A DNA stretch of 64,000 bases. Origin: Ilex aquifolium (taxonomy: Eukaryota > Streptophyta > Magnoliopsida > Aquifoliales > Aquifoliaceae). Below are positions 22,663 through 34,559 of the stretch, piece by piece. The position numbers were made by a program, and so were the translations under genes. Location of the stretch: NCBI GenBank assembly GCA_951799425.1, contig OX637393.1:36095744-36159743 (forward strand), given 5' to 3'. The notes under the pieces were generated by a model. It did no database searches. It was given only the letters and a program-made list of their open reading frames with translations, and was not told the origin of the DNA. Numbering within the stretch: the stretch's first letter is position 1; each line of letters starts with the position of its first letter.

Positions 22663-23442
22663 CTTGGGTGCATAATGGCGGTCTTGCTAGCACCTTGCAC
22701 CAAGGCACGCCATGAGAAAGAATCAAAGTGATGCGGCCAAGGGTTCGACAGGTTGGTGCGGACCGTGGCAGCATGAGACCACTCGGCTGAGCATGACAGC
22801 ACGTGGTGGGCTCAATTGAGGCAATATGGGTGCATAGCTTCGGATTGCAGGGCATGGGCTGGACCCAACATGCATAGTGGTTCGTGAGGTAAGGATGGTT
22901 ATTGAATGCTGGCACATGGCTGCTCAATGCATGTGACCAATAGGATGTGGGCAGTTGCTGAGGCATGACTCAGTCAAGGTAGTTGCTGAACAGAGCCTAG
23001 TCTGAAGGAGGCAGTTCTGGGCATTCTTAGACATATTCTAGTCCAGGTGCATGTTGATAAGGGGCAGTTCCACATCAGTTACTGAATGGGTGGAACTGTC
23101 TGCCTAGGTGTCACACAGAGAAGCAGTCTTGATGACCAAGTCTGCTAGGGAATAGACAGATTGTGTGTAATAGCCCCTTGGCAGATGGGGGTGTCATCTG
23201 CCATGCTCCTTGTATAAATAGGGGTGCTTGAGCATTCTGGTGAGAGAGAAAGTGTTCTTGCTTTGAGTTCCTTGTAAATTGTAGAGAGCTTCAATATATA
23301 AGGTTTGGGAGTGTTGTCCCAGTAAATTCGCGTGTGCCTTTATGTGAGTTTATGTCCCTATTCTTGAGATTGTGTGGCTAGTTGTAGTGGCAACGCCTTC
23401 ACAGGTAGCCTCGAAAGAAAAAAGAGTTGTTACCCCATGACA
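22646..23442 (+). repeat. 3' LTR of the chromovirus
   Basis: Matches 8247-9037, with a TATA box TATAAATA at 23213-23220. It is followed by the CAATC target duplication. Confidence 0.93.
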
Positions 23443-23447
23443 CAATC

Positions 23448-24040
23448 GATGGTGGGTGGCGATGGTGGTGGTGGTTGTAGGGGTGGTGGTGGGGGTTGCG
23501 GCCGTGGTGGGGTGGTGGGGGTGGCGGCAGTGGTGGTGGTAGTGGTGGTAGGAGAGATGGTGGGACAGTGGCAGTAGTGGTAGGGTGGCGACAACGGTGG
23601 TGGTGGTTGTTATTGCTGTGGCATATGATGGTGGTGTGGGTGGTGATGGGCGACGGTGATGGTGGTTGGCAGTGGTGGGTTGTTGTGGTGCGTGGTGACG
23701 ATGGTTGTGGTGGGCGGCGACTGGTGCTTCTGGGCGACAATGTTATGGGTGGTGGCGAATGGCGGTAATGGTGGTGGTGGCAAGTATGGTGGAGGGGTGG
23801 ATGACAGTAGTGGTGATGGTTGTTGTGATAGAGGTAGTGATGGGGTGGCGGCGACGGTGGTGGTGGTGGTGGGCGGTGGGTGGTGGGGTGGCGACAGCAT
23901 TGTTGGTGTTGGGGCTGTGGGGGTGGTGGGTGGCTGGTGGTGGGATGGCGACAGTGGTGGTGGTGGTGGCGATGGTGGTGGTGGTAGTGGTGATGGTGAT
24001 GGGGTGGCAATGGTGGTAGTAGTGGGGCGATGGGTGTGAT
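23448..24040. repeat. GGT/GTG-rich minisatellite, right part
   Basis: Continuation of the tract at 7735-8246. Dense GGTGGTGGT and GGCGATGGT units keep the plus strand reading Gly/Val/Trp and the minus strand His/Pro for up to 200 codons. None has a plausible start context or a known domain. Confidence 0.82.
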
Positions 24041-25340
24041 GGTGGGCCAATTCTAAATTCTATTTTTTTTTTTAAAGTACTTATGAGAAGTTATAAGTTC
24101 TAGAAGTATTTTTAAAAAGTCATTACAAACACACCCTTAAGGTCCAGTGACCTATTTTCCTTATTAAATTTGAGGTGTTAATATTAGCCGTCAGATTAAT
24201 TTTAAAGTAAAATTTAAAAAAATAACAATCGCAAAAAACAAAAATCATTTTGTTTATCTTTTGAGATTTAATTTGTATTGTATTTTATTATATAAATATT
24301 TTTTCTCAGTTTCAATTAAAGATATATTACGATATTACTCATTACAATAGACAAAATACTCGCTTATAAATAATGAATTCTATTTGAATTTATTAAAAGT
24401 CATCGACTTTTGAGTGCATTGAGTAAAAATGTATTTGAAAATGTCTCACTCCGAATAAGCACAACATCCCTCCAGATAAAGCTTCCCACAGATCCTATAC
24501 CCCCAAAATTCCTCATTTCCTGATTTGAAAACTTCCATAGTAACCAGTAAAGTCTTTATTTTTATAGTTCACCAACCAAAGAAAATGGGAAGTAGGAGAA
24601 AATCTTATTCCTATTTAGAGAAGATTGATTCCCCAACCCCAACACCTGCCCGCAACATACGTAATGTTGTGGCGTATAAAAACTAAAATAGACTTTAAGG
24701 TCATCAAATGAGTGAAATTTTATCCAAACATGAATAACAATTTAACTAAATAATAAATTATATCCAAAACTTAACTAAATTTCTTCAAATAATTACTTAA
24801 TTTTTTTAATATTTATACAAAAATATATAAATATTTTTGATCAGATCATAGTTGGATCAGATATAAAGTATATCCAAATCCGTAAAATATAAAATATCTG
24901 ATTCAAGTTCGAATAATCAATAAAAAAAATATCGATCTATATCCGACTAATCAAATTCGAGTTCAACTCAAATTCAGATTAAAATCTGATCCAGTGATAA
25001 ACCTCTACATGTTTACTTGTCACTATCCCCTATTTTCTAACACCTAAGCCTATCAATATATCAAGTTTGAATCAAATTCTGGATTCTATTTTCGTAATCC
25101 ATATTCGAATCCGTTAATAATTTAAAATTCAATCCAAATAACTTAATTACTTAAATTTGGACAAATAATAATTGAATTTCAACTAAATTTCTTTAATATT
25201 TATATAAATAAATAATTCAGATCGGATCATAATTATATCAGATATAAATATATTCAAATCTAAATTCAAATCCGTGAAACATAAAATATCAAATTCGAGT
25301 AACCAGATTCAAATCGAATTGAATTTGAATCACAATCTGA
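24041..25340. other. AT-rich DNA with a diverged direct duplication
   Basis: Two stretches, about 24740-25010 and 25120-25352, share a succession of words (TCAACTAAATTTCTT, TTTAATATTTATA, GATCAGATCATA/GATCGGATCATA, ATCAGATATAAA, AAATCCGT, AACATAAAATATC). They look like old copies of one AT-rich repeat. No coding potential is seen. Confidence 0.5.
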
Positions 25341-25970
25341 TCCATTGACAGGTCTACCAACACCCCCATGAAAGACTGCAAATCTGATTTAAAAAGTCAA
25401 GTACTTCAATCATGGAGAATGAATCTGAGTAATTTACAATTGATGACAATGTGTGCTTTAGCAATGAACCTAAAGTATAACAGAGACAACTGTTATGTGC
25501 CAGAAATGACTCAAAAGAAAAAAGAGACCCATTGCACAAAACTCCGCATTACGAGGTCTTGAGAAAGTGATATAGATTATCGCATATGCAGAGAGACTAT
25601 CTCAATAACACTGAGATATTCTAAAATAAAGCCACCAAGGCTTATAATAAAACACAGAAATCCAAAAAATGGAGAAGTGTTGCATCAATGAGCTTAAGCA
25701 TAGTCACACATATATAACATGATATTTGAATGCAACTTATGTATAGCATCAATTACGTACCACCCAAAAGCAAGGCCTCTCCCTGAAGGGATTAGTGGCA
25801 CTTGCTTTCTATCCATCAACAAGCACAACCCCGGGAATCAGTTCCAGTTACACAGCTAAGTACCATCTTAATAAAGTTTTTTGCACACGGATATTTAGAG
25901 AGATAAAAATCCGTTAGAACACATTTGCTTAGCCGTAGCTATTGCTACTGCTAGTGCTATGGCCACAAAT
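25341..25970. other. Region downstream of eIF5A, including its 3' UTR
   Basis: No independent gene seen. The part next to 25971 is the expected 3' UTR of the minus-strand eIF5A transcript. The small open frames at 25354-25562 have no recognisable features. Confidence 0.5.
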
Positions 25971-28861
25971 TTAGTTTTTAGGACCAATGTCCTTGAGGGC
26001 ACAGATCTGCTCTTCTCCCATTGCTGACATGACCGACACCACAAGGTCCTTGCCTTCAGCAAACCCATCTTTAATCTATATAAAAGTCAAAATTAACAGA
26101 GAAATCTATATTAATTAACAATAAACACAGAATCTAGCAAGCTATGACAAACTCTAATAGGTCGATATCGAAGTACTGTAGGCGTAGGCATATAAATTGT
26201 CACTAATTGACATACCTGGCTGAGCAGATTTTCATCGGTGGGAAGCCTCAGGTCATCTTTGGTGCTTCCATTTTCAGTCAGAAGACTCACCTACAAGAAA
26301 TGACAATACCATTATTGACGATGCTGAGATTCACAGTACTAATTTCAACTAGGCTCTCTATTAATAGCATAAGACTTATGAATCTGAGGGGAGAATGCAC
26401 GACAGTTCCCATAAAAAATTTGCAAGATACAATTTCCGCCCAGCTATTTTAGCTTATCCCCAGGACAGTTTAGTTCTCTGTCCATTCAAACATGGGCTAT
26501 TTGCAACATCAAGCAAAAGTTGTTGCTTTGCTTCACATCACAAAGAATGGACGAATCATGAACAAGAAATAGATTAACAGATCCTCCACAGAAAGAAATG
26601 ATGTAAAGAAGTCCCATTAAGAAAAGAATCAAATACCGGCACCTTTTGCATCTCTACACTATCATTATTTACAAATGTTGCTCTTTTAAGGTTTAACAAG
26701 GGACCACATAGCTGTGAAGCCAGTTTTAGCATGAAGTGGTAAAAGATACTTACAAAACCATCTTCGGAGATATCAATTAGCTGATAGTCAGTACGATTAA
26801 CATGGGGCACCTGATAACCAACAACTCAATCAAATTCAATATAACAGTACAGTATAGTTGGTCACGCAAGGTGCATGCAATAAGTAAACGTAAAAGAAAT
26901 AAAAGAGGAATAAATTCTGAAAAGAAAACAAAGCCATACATCACAGTTGTGGGATGAAGGAACAATATCTTCAAGCTTCTTGCCATTAAATATATCAATT
27001 GCCACGAAGTGGCACTTTGCATGCCCATGCTTGCCAGTTTTTGAGGTGGAGACCTCTACAACCTGCAAAGTCCCCCAAAAAAAAAAAAAAGGTTCCACTA
27101 ACTTAAAATTTTGAAGATACCATAAAACTATATGATATATAAGGTAAAGGAAAAAGTATTCTACACTGAAAAAAAATCGAAGTCAAAATGAACCAGAATA
27201 TAGTGACAGAATGTATTTTGGGATGTGAAAATGTAATGCCAGCTGGACAGAACAAGTATGCCCATTATTTTCCATTCATCACATAGAGGCAGAGCTCACA
27301 GAGAGCAATTTTCCCTGGAAGCTGTGCTAATGTAAGCCGGGTAAGAAGTGTAAGAAGTGTAGAGACAGGACTGTTACCAATCTGCAAAGTAAGTGAGGAG
27401 GGAACATCTCGCAAAGGCATGTAACTTGAAGAAACATAAAAATGTCTCATAACGGATTACAATTAGAGGAAACCTAATATCCTCAAATAAAAATTCATCC
27501 TTTGCTTCTCAAGAAGTTTAGTTACATAGTCTTGAACAATTTCTTCATGTAAAGTATGAGACTAGAGTAGGAATACAGTGTGCCATTTAGGGTTATCCTC
27601 CAAATCCTAGATTGCTCATCCTAGGTTGCTCAACATAAATGCGGTAGGTATGTTTTGAGTGCGATATTGATATTTAATAAACTGTGAAAGACGAGTACGA
27701 AAACCATCTAATTGAAAAAACTCTCATATCCTCATTTTTTTAAAACTTGATAGTGATTCCGAACTGCAAATAACAACATACCATCTCAAATTGAATGGAT
27801 TTGAAATGAAATTGTATCTTGCTGTACCAATAGTATCAAAGACTTCGCCACCTACCAAGTTGCATACTTTTGCCTATATCACATGATGATGTGATGGAGG
27901 AGATGGAGGAAAAGAAAAAGTCGATAAATATCACCGCAGTAGCTAGAACTACACATCATTGGAATAGTTAAAGTGGACTTTAATTCAAAAAAACCTTCAA
28001 CCCTTACAAAATTGGTTTTGGAGTGGGACCAACATTTATGCTGTAGTAGGATTGAGAACTTTCAAATTCTCAATCTGCCTCGGGAATTCAACCGCTACCA
28101 CCCACAAGAATGGATTATCTTCTCAAAATAAAGGGGCTAAAAGGCAAGGGAATCCAAAAAATGTGAGCCCATTTGGCTTCAATTGCATAAAAAGTACAAA
28201 CTCTCAAGAGCCAACAAATCTGAGTAATCCAACTTAAGTCGCATAACTAACACAGTTAATGTTAAGTCCCACTGTTCCAACAAAACCTATAGAAAAGGGA
28301 TGTAAAAATCCTTCTGGATGATAAAACCAGATGAATGGTTTATGTATGTATGTATGGATGTATATATACACACACACACACGCACGAGCGCGTAAGAAGA
28401 TAACAATTATACATCCGTGACTGACTATAAAAAAACATTATTGTGGAAAAAATTCAAAACCAGAAATTCAACATGCAAACAGTAACACACATAAAAAAAT
28501 CCAATAGAATACATAAAATCAACGTCACGCAGCCACCTACGGCAAGTCCACTATATATACTTATGTATACCCAACTATGTATAAATTATTCAAGCTAGTC
28601 ACTGAAACTCACTCAATTGTAAAAAAGTAGCAAAAACCACACAACAACAGGTTTAACATGAAATAATTTAAAGTTTACCATGAATAAAGACACACACATA
28701 TAAGCATATATATCATGAATTGAAAACATAGCAAGCAAGATCTGGTAAATTAAACACAAACCCAGTTCAAAATCAACGCCCAAACACAAAGAAAAAACGA
28801 TCAAACAACAAAAGGATAAAATTGACAAGAAAATTCAACAACACCCACAAATATTAATATC

Positions 28862-28896
<35 letters not shown>

Positions 28897-29017
28897 TGCA
28901 TGGCCTGCCCTTGATGACTAAGTAGCCACTCTTACGTACAGTACCAGCCTGCTGCGGGTAGGTCTTGGAGGCCCCAGCGTCGGCCTTCGACTCAAAGTGG
29001 TGCTCTTCGTCCGACAT
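25971..29017 (-). CDS. eIF5A: Eukaryotic translation initiation factor 5A, five exons
   Basis: The exons (minus strand) are 29017-28895, 27062-26940, 26810-26754, 26290-26216 and 26075-25971. All introns are GT-AG and all junctions are in phase 0, coding 160 residues, the normal plant length. The protein starts [20 protein letters not shown]. It contains the hypusination loop [12 protein letters not shown], with the modified lysine expected at Lys52, then [19 protein letters not shown], and ends KDIGPKN. eIF5A binds ribosomes and relieves stalling during elongation and termination, after deoxyhypusine synthase and hydroxylase modify that lysine. Two (GA/TC) runs are notable: one immediately before the ATG (5' UTR) and one starting at the first splice donor (AAG|GTCTCTCTC). 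Nothing suggests decay, and this is the most secure gene in the window. Confidence 0.97.
28864..28893. repeat. (GA)n microsatellite at the intron 1 donor of eIF5A
   Basis: About 14 GA units. On the coding strand they form GTCTCTCTC..., starting with the GT of the 5' splice site. Length changes here could affect donor recognition. Confidence 0.8.
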
Positions 29018-29207
29018 CTCTCTCTCTCTCTCTACTTTCACTCTCTAAGAAGGTTGAGGAAGCAGGAAGAAGACCCTGAGGACGACGACAAGAGTATAGG
29101 TATTTAGTCCTGTAAATGATTCGGTCCTTCACAAACTCTTGCTCCTCCCACAGCCGTTGGATCAATGATTCTACATTGACAAAGTTGACGAGAAATACGG
29201 AAATAGA

Positions 29208-29720
29208 GTAAATTACACTTTATCCCTCTGAACTATTACCCTTATTTCATTTTGTGCCCTTAACTATAAAATTTCACACATTATACTCTAAAGTATTAAT
29301 TTTGTTTCATATCACTCCAATAAAAAACGACAAAGTTAAAAATCTTTCAAAAGAGGGAGGCAAACCTCAAAGAGTTTCCCATCAAGTGTCTAGTACCACT
29401 TTATTTTACCTCTTTTGTAACCAAATAGTTTCTAAGAAGAAAAAAAAGGTTGGTCAGCGGAAGAAAATTTAAAGTTTAGGAAGGACAAAGTAATGGATCG
29501 GTATTTTCTTGATTTTGACTTGCACATGTACAATATACAGTTGTTTATTGACAGTACAAATCACTCACATGCGCATTTATTGTCAAAAAATTTACATTCG
29601 TTATTAATTAAATTGATATAAAATAAAATTGATATTTTAGAGTGTAATGTAAACAAATTTATAATTGAAGATATAAAGTAAAATAAGGGTAATAGTGCAA
29701 AGAGGTAAAATATAATTTAC
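29208..29720. mobile_element. Long-TIR (Mutator-like) non-autonomous element
   Basis: The first 130 or so bases (GTAAATTACACTTTATCCC...ACTATTACCCTTATTT) reappear inverted at the right end (GTAAATTATATTTTACC...ACTATTACCCTTATTT on the minus strand). This gives imperfect terminal inverted repeats longer than 100 bp around a non-coding core. Such long arms are typical of Mutator-like MITEs. I could not fix a clean 9-bp duplication, so the class is probable rather than proven. Confidence 0.65.
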
Positions 29721-29811
29721 CCCTAGAAATAATATCAAGTCACTTGAATCTCACGTGAGGGAATTAGAAATATCAGTTGCATTATACTTCACGACTATGC
29801 AACAACTATGC

Positions 29812-30047
29812 AATTGTGCCTTTAATAAAATAAGGTAATAGAGTCGAGTTGTAAACTTACACTTGTTAAGTTCGAATCTTGACAATTCCTTGAGATTAGG
29901 TTATGAAAAATTTATTCCTCATGAATATCCTAGTCCTGACATGACCTTTGACCAGATTAGGGAGGAGATTAGTCAAGGTCCACATACGCTAATACAGACA
30001 CTCCTGACCGTTGAACCCAAAAAAAAGAAGTAATTGTGTCTTTAATA
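29812..30047 (+). mobile_element. tRNA-derived SINE with 16-bp target duplication
   Basis: The body is 29828-30031 (204 bp). It has a B-box-like GTTCGAATCTTG near 29868, a tail ending CCCAAAAAAAAG, and flanking copies of AATTGTGYCTTTAATA (29812-29827 and 30032-30047, one mismatch). A poly-A end and a variable-length duplication are the hallmarks of L1-type retroposition. A related minus-strand copy lies at 6370-6497. Confidence 0.8.
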
Positions 30048-30575
30048 GGCCTAGTATTTCCAGCAAGTACAATGACTTCTTTATCTCTTCGTGTTCAAAA
30101 ATACAAGAACCGCGATTAAATTTTTTGTCGAGTAAGTTCCCACCCAGATGGAATTTCAATACAATTAATAAGAACCACAAAATCCTAGCTAGGGTTTGAT
30201 CCGCATTTTTATCCCATTCAAGTATCATAGAGCGAGAGGAAAATTTTCATTTCTTATCTAGTCTTTTCTTTCCGGTATTTTTTGTTCCATAACAAATTGG
30301 TATAGAGAATTAACGTGAATACGTTCTAAAATCACAGGCAGAACACCTGGTAGAGAGACTCAATATTCAGTGAAATAAATACGGCAACCTCGATCTTCTT
30401 CAATAACATCGCCATGCTCATCGCCATGCTCTAATTTATGCACGTAATTTAGTATTATAATTATTAGATCAACAACAAAGCTCTACTGTTACATGATGTC
30501 CACTCTTTAACAACTAGAATTAATTACATTTCTAAATAAACTAGTATTTTTGTTTTTTGTTTTTTTGTGTCAATA
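30048..30575. other. Intergenic DNA
   Basis: No gene or element ends recognised. Includes a T-rich run at 30550-30568 next to the hAT-like element. Confidence 0.5.
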
Positions 30576-30736
30576 GTTTTGATTAGGGGTGTTCACCCTA
30601 CCCTAAGACTATGAATTATGGTATTCCATCTTCTTACCCAATACTTTGTGAATTTTTTTTTCTTGGCCTACCCTACTCGATCAAGTGTACTATTCCAACC
30701 CAAACTCCATCCAAAACAATCGGGTAGGAAATAAGG

Positions 30737-31264
30737 TGTAAGAGGACAAAATTCCTTCTATCCTCTATGAACAGTGTTGCCCTTCCTCGAGTCAAGTTTC
30801 CTGCAAAACGAACAAACTGCTCAAGATCGAAGTGATTTGATCGAAGGCATTCCGATGCTTAAGTCAGTAGGTGTAAATCAGAAAAGAATGTGTTATGGAA
30901 GGATTCAACGTACCTCTCACTATGCATCCTCGTTGACTTATATAGACTTCAGTGATCCCTCTTTCTGGGGAAGAAGATGGCACATCTTCCTCCAATGCAG
31001 GATTGACTGTTGGTTCTTCCCAAAATCTCTCTAACGCTCCATTGATCTCAACTCATGAGTTGTTGGATTTACCTAGTTGGTACAGCTGAATCCCTTAAAC
31101 GTAAGCAGTTATTACTCTCTTCGCTTCTTATCTTGATGTGGTCAGATCCTCTTGCTCGGTTATACTACCGATCTAAACAGTTCGGTTCGGTTTTGGCAGA
31201 GCCTAAACCTCACGTGGCCCCTGTGTGATGGTTTATCCACGTGACATGATGTTATGCCCCTTCA
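30737..31264 (-). repeat. 3' LTR of the Tat element
   Basis: On the minus strand it starts TGAAGGGGC and ends CTTACA. A minus-strand TATA box (TATATAA, 30938-30944) is present. Same length as its partner. Confidence 0.9.
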
Positions 31265-31276
31265 CTTGCCCCTAGG
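31265..31276 (-). other. Probable polypurine tract of the Tat element
   Basis: The minus strand reads CCTAGGGGCAAG directly before the LTR start. Short and not very pure, so only probable. Confidence 0.45.
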
Positions 31277-31489
31277 AAACGCATGTCAGCCGTCATTTGT
31301 CTGACAGACGTTTCATGTCCTCAGGTTCATCATTGTCCGGGTTCTCGAGACACGTAATTGTTTCTTCTCATTAAATGTTTGTCCTTTGGCTTCCCCACTC
31401 ACGTAGTATAAGGTGCCTCAATTTTCTTTCCTCTGCACCCTGTTCTTCTTCTCCATCTGACATTCTGCTTAATTTATTCTCCTTCTAAA

Positions 31490-33400
31490 TGGCCCCCTTA
31501 CAAAAGAAGGCATCCCAGCTTTCAAGAGCAAGTACATCATTCCTGATGATGTCCAAATTCGAGTAGGTGGAGATGACGAACCACTGGTTGGAACAAGGGA
31601 ATCAATCCCTATTTATACGAGGGCTATCACCGAAGATGGGGTGAGATTTCCATTACACCCCCTGCTACTTTGGGTGCTTTCTGCCATAAAGCTTTGTCCT
31701 ATCCAGTGTTGCCCTAACTTCTTCAAAATTGTTATGGGTGTTGCTGCCTTGAACAACCTGTTGAACGTCAACCTGGGCCTTTAGGAAATTCTCTTTTGTT
31801 ATATTCTGAAGACTACTGGTGACAGCTACTACTTGGCGGTAAGAAGGAAATACAGATATCTGGTCACCCATCTCCCAGACTCAAACAAAGGCCATGAAAG
31901 TGACATCATTTTCGTCTCTGGGAACTGGGAGTACAAAGTAGGGGATACACCCTCTTACCGATGCCCATATGAAAAAGGCATGCCATGTATATGATCGTTT
32001 GTCTTAAAGCCTCCTTTTTTTTTTTTTACCCAATGCGTAGTATATACCCTTTAGTCTTTTGCTTTTGTATTTAGGAGAGACTGTCAAGGGAAAAATAACT
32101 GAGAGCTCGGTGAAGATGGATGACCTGAGGAAGGTGTGGTCCTTCAACGAGAGCCTATTTTGCCGAGCTGCTCATGTCTTGCTAGGGTATACCCCTACGT
32201 ACCGTTCATTCATCGCTATTCCTAATCGGGCCAATATCACGCTTGCCGAGGACAGAGCTGAATTACAAGCCCAACGCGTCATCCCCCGTTCTCGAAAAAA
32301 GACTGCCACCCCCTCTAGAAGTAACAGACCAGCAAAGAATTTTCTTAGTTTCCTTTATGCAAGCAAATCTTGCGAAGCCACTCCTTCAACATTGCACATT
32401 CCTGATGAAGCATCTTCTTTACCTACCCCATCAATCGATTTGACACTCCTTCCTGATCATGCCCCTGCTTAAGCTGATCTACCAGTTGACCTTGAAACTT
32501 TGGTTCCTTCTGCCAATCTACCAGCCGATTTTGAGACTACGGTTCCCACTATCGATCTTCCAGCCGACTCTGAGACTTTGGTTCCTCTTCCCGAGCCCGC
32601 TATCAGCGAAGTTCCTGCTGCTTCTCCAGTTATTCCCTCTTCACCTCTGCCAGCTGATGTCGAACCCGAGGAGCAATTGACTAAGAAGAGGCGGATGGAG
32701 TCTCCCCTTGCTTCTGAACGGTCAAAATATGCCTTTCGCCCCGTTCTGAAGGTGAAAGACAGGGAAATAACCATTCGGGACTCCGCTGCTGAAGACATGA
32801 ATGTAGCAGTGGGGATTGCTAGGGGTGTAATTCTGCCCCGCGATCTTGCTGCGAATGAGGCGGCCTCGGATGATGAGATTACTCGGCAAGCCATCTAGCA
32901 GATGGTTCTGGTACTTATCTTGATCACCTTTTTCCTTTTAGACTCAAATTGCATACTTATATTTTTCTCTTTTATTTTCCAAAAATGGTCTTCAAAAGGT
33001 GCATGAAGTAGGGGCCAGAATTGCTAGGAAGGACAAAGCTTTGAAAGAGGCGATCCATAATCGTATGTCTGCCCTAGCCAATAAAGAATCTGTTGACGAA
33101 TAATACGCCAAGCTTTGCGAAGAAATGCTACTCCTTCAGGCTCAATCTCTTAGCCTGAAAGAGGAGAACAAAAAGCTGACAAAAGAAGTGGAGGAGCTAC
33201 AGGCTTCAGAGAGCTCCCTTAGTGTAGATTTATCTCAGACTCAGCTTGAACATTCCTCTTTGCTGGAAGAGTTTGATAAGTTCAAAGTCGAGGTGAAGGA
33301 TCTTGAAGACGCTGCTTTTGATCAAGGGATGGAGAAAGCAGAGAGGGACCTTGTTTTGCAGATTCCTTCGCTGGAGCGAGCATATTTTTCGAAAGGCTGA
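31490..33400 (+). pseudogene. Antisense ORF of the Tat element (Transposase_28-type), with introns, degraded
   Basis: Opposite to gag-pol and next to the 3' LTR. The first block (about 31510-31985) reads FKSKYIIPDD, GVRFPLHPLLLWVLS, and LPDSNKGHESDIIFVSGNWE, typical of the plant family annotated as putative gypsy-type transposon (PF04195). A probable intron follows (to AG at 32074), then GETVKGKITESSVKMDDLRK...FLSFLYASK, then a Pro/Asp-rich stretch with near-repeats (LPADFETTVP, LPADSETLVP; 32490-32660). A second probable intron runs 32912-32999. A coiled-coil-like segment (33125-33340) ends it. Stops at about 32470, 32896 and 33100 and a shift break it. The role of these antisense proteins is unknown. 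Confidence 0.75.
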
Positions 33401-33663
33401 GCTGCTGCTTTGAAGGTTATTGATGTGCCTCTTACTTCTAATCTCTACTTGCATCATTCTGCGCCTAGTTCTTCTGGTCCTTTTACTGCCCCCTGAAAGT
33501 TCATGTAAAGAAGAACGTTTCTTGAGCATATATGAAAGAAATTTCTCTGTTATTTTGATAAGCCCTTTTTCTTCTTTTATATTTTTTATATGCCTTGTTA
33601 CGACTAGAGACTGATTCATTCGTTTTTTTTTTTTCGCTATTTAACTAAACAATCTCGATCCAA

Positions 33664-34210
33664 GAAACCTTGGCCCTATTCGACCCTTCTCTAGAGCTAG
33701 GTCCCAAGCATATCTGCTAGGAATTTTTTTACTTAGAAAAAATCTCATTTAATTGACTCTAAGAAGTTTTGGCCCTGTTCTGCCCTTCTCCAGAGCTAGG
33801 TCCCAAGCATATCTGCCAGGGATATTTTACTTAGAAAAAATCTCATTTAATTGGCTATAAGAAGTTTTGGCCATGTTCGGCCCTTCTCTAGAGCTAAGCA
33901 TATCTGTCAGGGACATTTTACTTAGAAAAAATCTCATTTAATTGGCTCTAAGAAGTTTTGGCCCTATTTGGCCCTTCTCTAGAGCTAGGTCCCAAGCATA
34001 TCTTCTAGGGACATTTTACTTTAGAAAAAATCTCATTTAATTTGTTCTAAGAAGTTTTGCCCCTGTTCGACCCTTCTTCAGAGCTAGGTCCCAAGCATAT
34101 TTGCTAGGGACATTTTACTTAGAAAAAATCTCATTTAATTGGCTCTAAGAAGTTTTGGCCCTGTTCGGCCCTTCTCTAGAGCTAGGTCCCAAACGTATCT
34201 GCTAGGGACT
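33664..34210. repeat. Tandem repeat, about 98 bp x 5.5
   Basis: Copies begin with TTGGCCCT-type words near 33670, 33769, 33867, 33958, 34057 and 34155. Each contains GAGCTAGGTCCCAAGCATAT and CTTAGAAAAAATCTCATTTA. The third copy lacks a few bases (spacing 91). They lie between integrase and the antisense ORF, where Tat elements often carry tandem arrays. Confidence 0.88.
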
Positions 34211-34559
34211 TCTACGGAGCTTTGCAAAAAGACTGTGGCCCTCCCGGTCCTTTCCTTGCAAATTTTTCGTTCGTACCGACCTGCCAATCAAATTGAACTC
34301 AGACCATTGCCCGTTTGGTTTACATAGTGATACCTAACCACAAGCCTAGATCTGATCAGGTGGCTACGCCTAATTTAGGCCTATGCCTCTACCAGGTTTT
34401 TTGCCTCCCTACCTTAGCAGTAGGATGAGAATAGTAAATAAGTGTTTGATAAGCACAATCTTATTATAAATGAATCTCCCTCTCCATAAGAGGATGACTA
34501 TTCTGTTCTAGGAATTATTAACAAAAATAATGACAGGGGGCAACCCTTCTTCTCCGAAG

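Larger units (their letters stand above)
8242..23447 (+). mobile_element. Ty3/gypsy chromovirus (possibly Galadriel-type), nested host element
   Basis: The element proper is 8247-23442, with LTRs of 791 and 797 bp starting TGTCACACCC and ending TGACA. It is flanked by the perfect 5-bp duplication CAATC (8242-8246 and 23443-23447). The internal region encodes gag with a CCHC knuckle, protease, RT, RNase H, integrase and a C-terminal chromodomain, in the Ty3/gypsy order. The primer site matches initiator tRNA-Met. Removing the nested element (9957-19008 plus one TTTCC) leaves about 6.1 kb, a normal chromovirus size. Stops and frame breaks in every domain show it is dead. Placement in the Galadriel group rests on the general look of the integrase and is uncertain. 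Confidence 0.92.

Noticed and set aside
23399-24050. Long His/Pro-rich (minus) and Gly/Val/Trp-rich (plus) open frames
   Set aside because: They are reading of the GGT minisatellite in all frames. No start context, no domain, and the same occurs at 7691-8304.
33664-34210. CRISPR or gene family array
   Set aside because: The repeat unit is 98 bp, contiguous, without spacers. It is an ordinary tandem repeat.
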